A DNA stretch of 6,482 bases, from contig VYDD01000490.1 in NCBI GenBank assembly GCA_009843625.1, positions 1 through 6,482 of the forward strand. Direction: 5' to 3'. A program made the translations under genes and the position numbers. Shown piece after piece: positions 5,957-6,482 of this stretch. Below the pieces are notes generated by a model. It did no database searches and was not told the DNA's origin. It saw only the letters and a program-made list of their open reading frames with translations. Every line of letters begins with the position of its first letter. Position 1 is the stretch's first letter. The DNA is from Gammaproteobacteria bacterium (GTDB lineage: Bacteria; Gemmatimonadota; Gemmatimonadetes; Longimicrobiales; Gaopeijiaceae).

Positions 5957-6482
5957 CTAGGCCAACCGCAGCGCGTCCTCCCCCAACACCTCGTCGAGGT
6001 TGCTCACCAGCCGGTCCGCGTCGTCTTCGTCGAAGACCAGCGGCGGCTTGATCTTCACCACGTTGTGGAGCGGGCCGTCGGTGCTGAGCAGGATGCCGCG
6101 GTCGCGCATGCGCTCGACCAGGCAGGTCGCGTGGCGCGGGGCCGGATCGAGCGACTGCCGGTCCGTCACCAGTTCGATGCCCTGGAAGAGCCCGGTGCCG
6201 CGCGCGTCTCCGACGATCGGATGGCCCTCCACCAGGCGCTTCAGTCCCGCGAGCAGCCGCTCACCGACCCGGCGGGCGTGGTCCTGCAGCCTCTCTTCTT
6301 CGATCACATCCAGCACCGCCAGGCCGATGCGGCACGATACGGGGTTGCCGCCGAAGGTGTTGAAGTACTCCATGCCGTTGTTGAAGGACTCCGCGATCTC
6401 CGGGGTGGTGACCACGGCGGCGAGCGGATGGCCGTTGCCGATGGGCTTGCCCATGGTGACGATGTCCGGCACCACCCCGTGA
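5957..6482 (-). CDS. Class III aminotransferase / phospho-lyase, C-terminal part (AGXT2/ETNPPL-like)
   Basis: PLP-dependent fold-type I enzyme; about 175 C-terminal residues are in the window and the 5' part lies beyond the right edge. The visible part opens with HGVVPDIVTMGKPIGNGHP, where the Lys of MGK is the expected PLP Schiff-base lysine. Then follow MEYFNTFGGNPVSC, LAVLDVIEEERL, GDARGTGLFQGIEL, LSTDGPLHNVVKIKPPL and FDEDDADRL. This order closely follows AGXT2-like 1 / ethanolamine-phosphate phospho-lyase and related bacterial enzymes, which in some bacteria are fused behind a kinase-like domain. The exact substrate (amino acid or phosphoethanolamine/phosphohydroxylysine) cannot be told. 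The reading frame continues through 6475, where a GTG is an internal valine and not the start. The stop is TAG at 5957-5959. Confidence 0.93.
   Translation of the reverse strand, partial: HGVVPDIVTMGKPIGNGHPLAAVVTTPEIAESFNNGMEYFNTFGGNPVSCRIGLAVLDVIEEERLQDHARRVGERLLAGLKRLVEGHPIVGDARGTGLFQGIELVTDRQSLDPAPRHATCLVERMRDRGILLSTDGPLHNVVKIKPPLVFDEDDADRLVSNLDEVLGEDALRLA

Overview
The window is GC-rich bacterial DNA (about two thirds or more G+C by eye) with dense coding, GTG starts and strongly GC-ending codons. No rRNA, tRNA, CRISPR array or mobile element is visible. The gene families (CstA transporter, ArsA/GET3-type ATPase, a small CC-ending protein, an HNL-type cupin, a DUF5522/Dph6-like fusion, a class III aminotransferase) and the Arg/Ala/Gly-rich proteins suggest a free-living soil or marine bacterium. 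Gemmatimonadota is my best guess, at low confidence, since nothing here is a taxonomic marker.

Layout, left to right. 1-1277 (minus): 5' part of a large exported protein of unknown function. It runs off the left edge and carries two diverged copies of a module with an Asp/Asn-rich loop, separated by an acidic linker. 1394-3115 (minus): CstA-type carbon-starvation/pyruvate transporter, GTG start. 3203-4180 (minus): single-domain ArsA/GET3-family ATPase without any cysteine. 4261-4578 (minus): 105-residue protein ending in Cys-Cys-stop (cory-CC-star type). 4568-4960 (minus): small manganese-type cupin, overlapping the previous gene by 11 bases. 4961-5109: divergent control region with two inverted repeats. 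5110-5937 (plus): DUF5522 cysteine-cluster domain fused to a Dph6-like ATP-pyrophosphatase. 5957-6482 (minus): C-terminal part of a class III aminotransferase of the AGXT2/ETNPPL type, running off the right edge.

The five minus-strand genes from the cupin to the exported protein point the same way. Only cupin and CC-star are tightly coupled; the other gaps are 80 to 116 bases and two hold GC-rich hairpins, so they may form two or three transcription units. The most interesting unit is cupin, CC-star protein and ArsA-like ATPase. The ATPase lacks the cysteines used by ArsA for arsenite and by GET3 for zinc, while the neighbouring small protein has its only two cysteines at the extreme C-terminus. 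They may work together, for example as a targeting or metal-handling pair, but this is inference. No arsenic operon genes are present. The second point of interest is the DUF5522-Dph6 fusion: bacteria do not make diphthamide, so its substrate is open.
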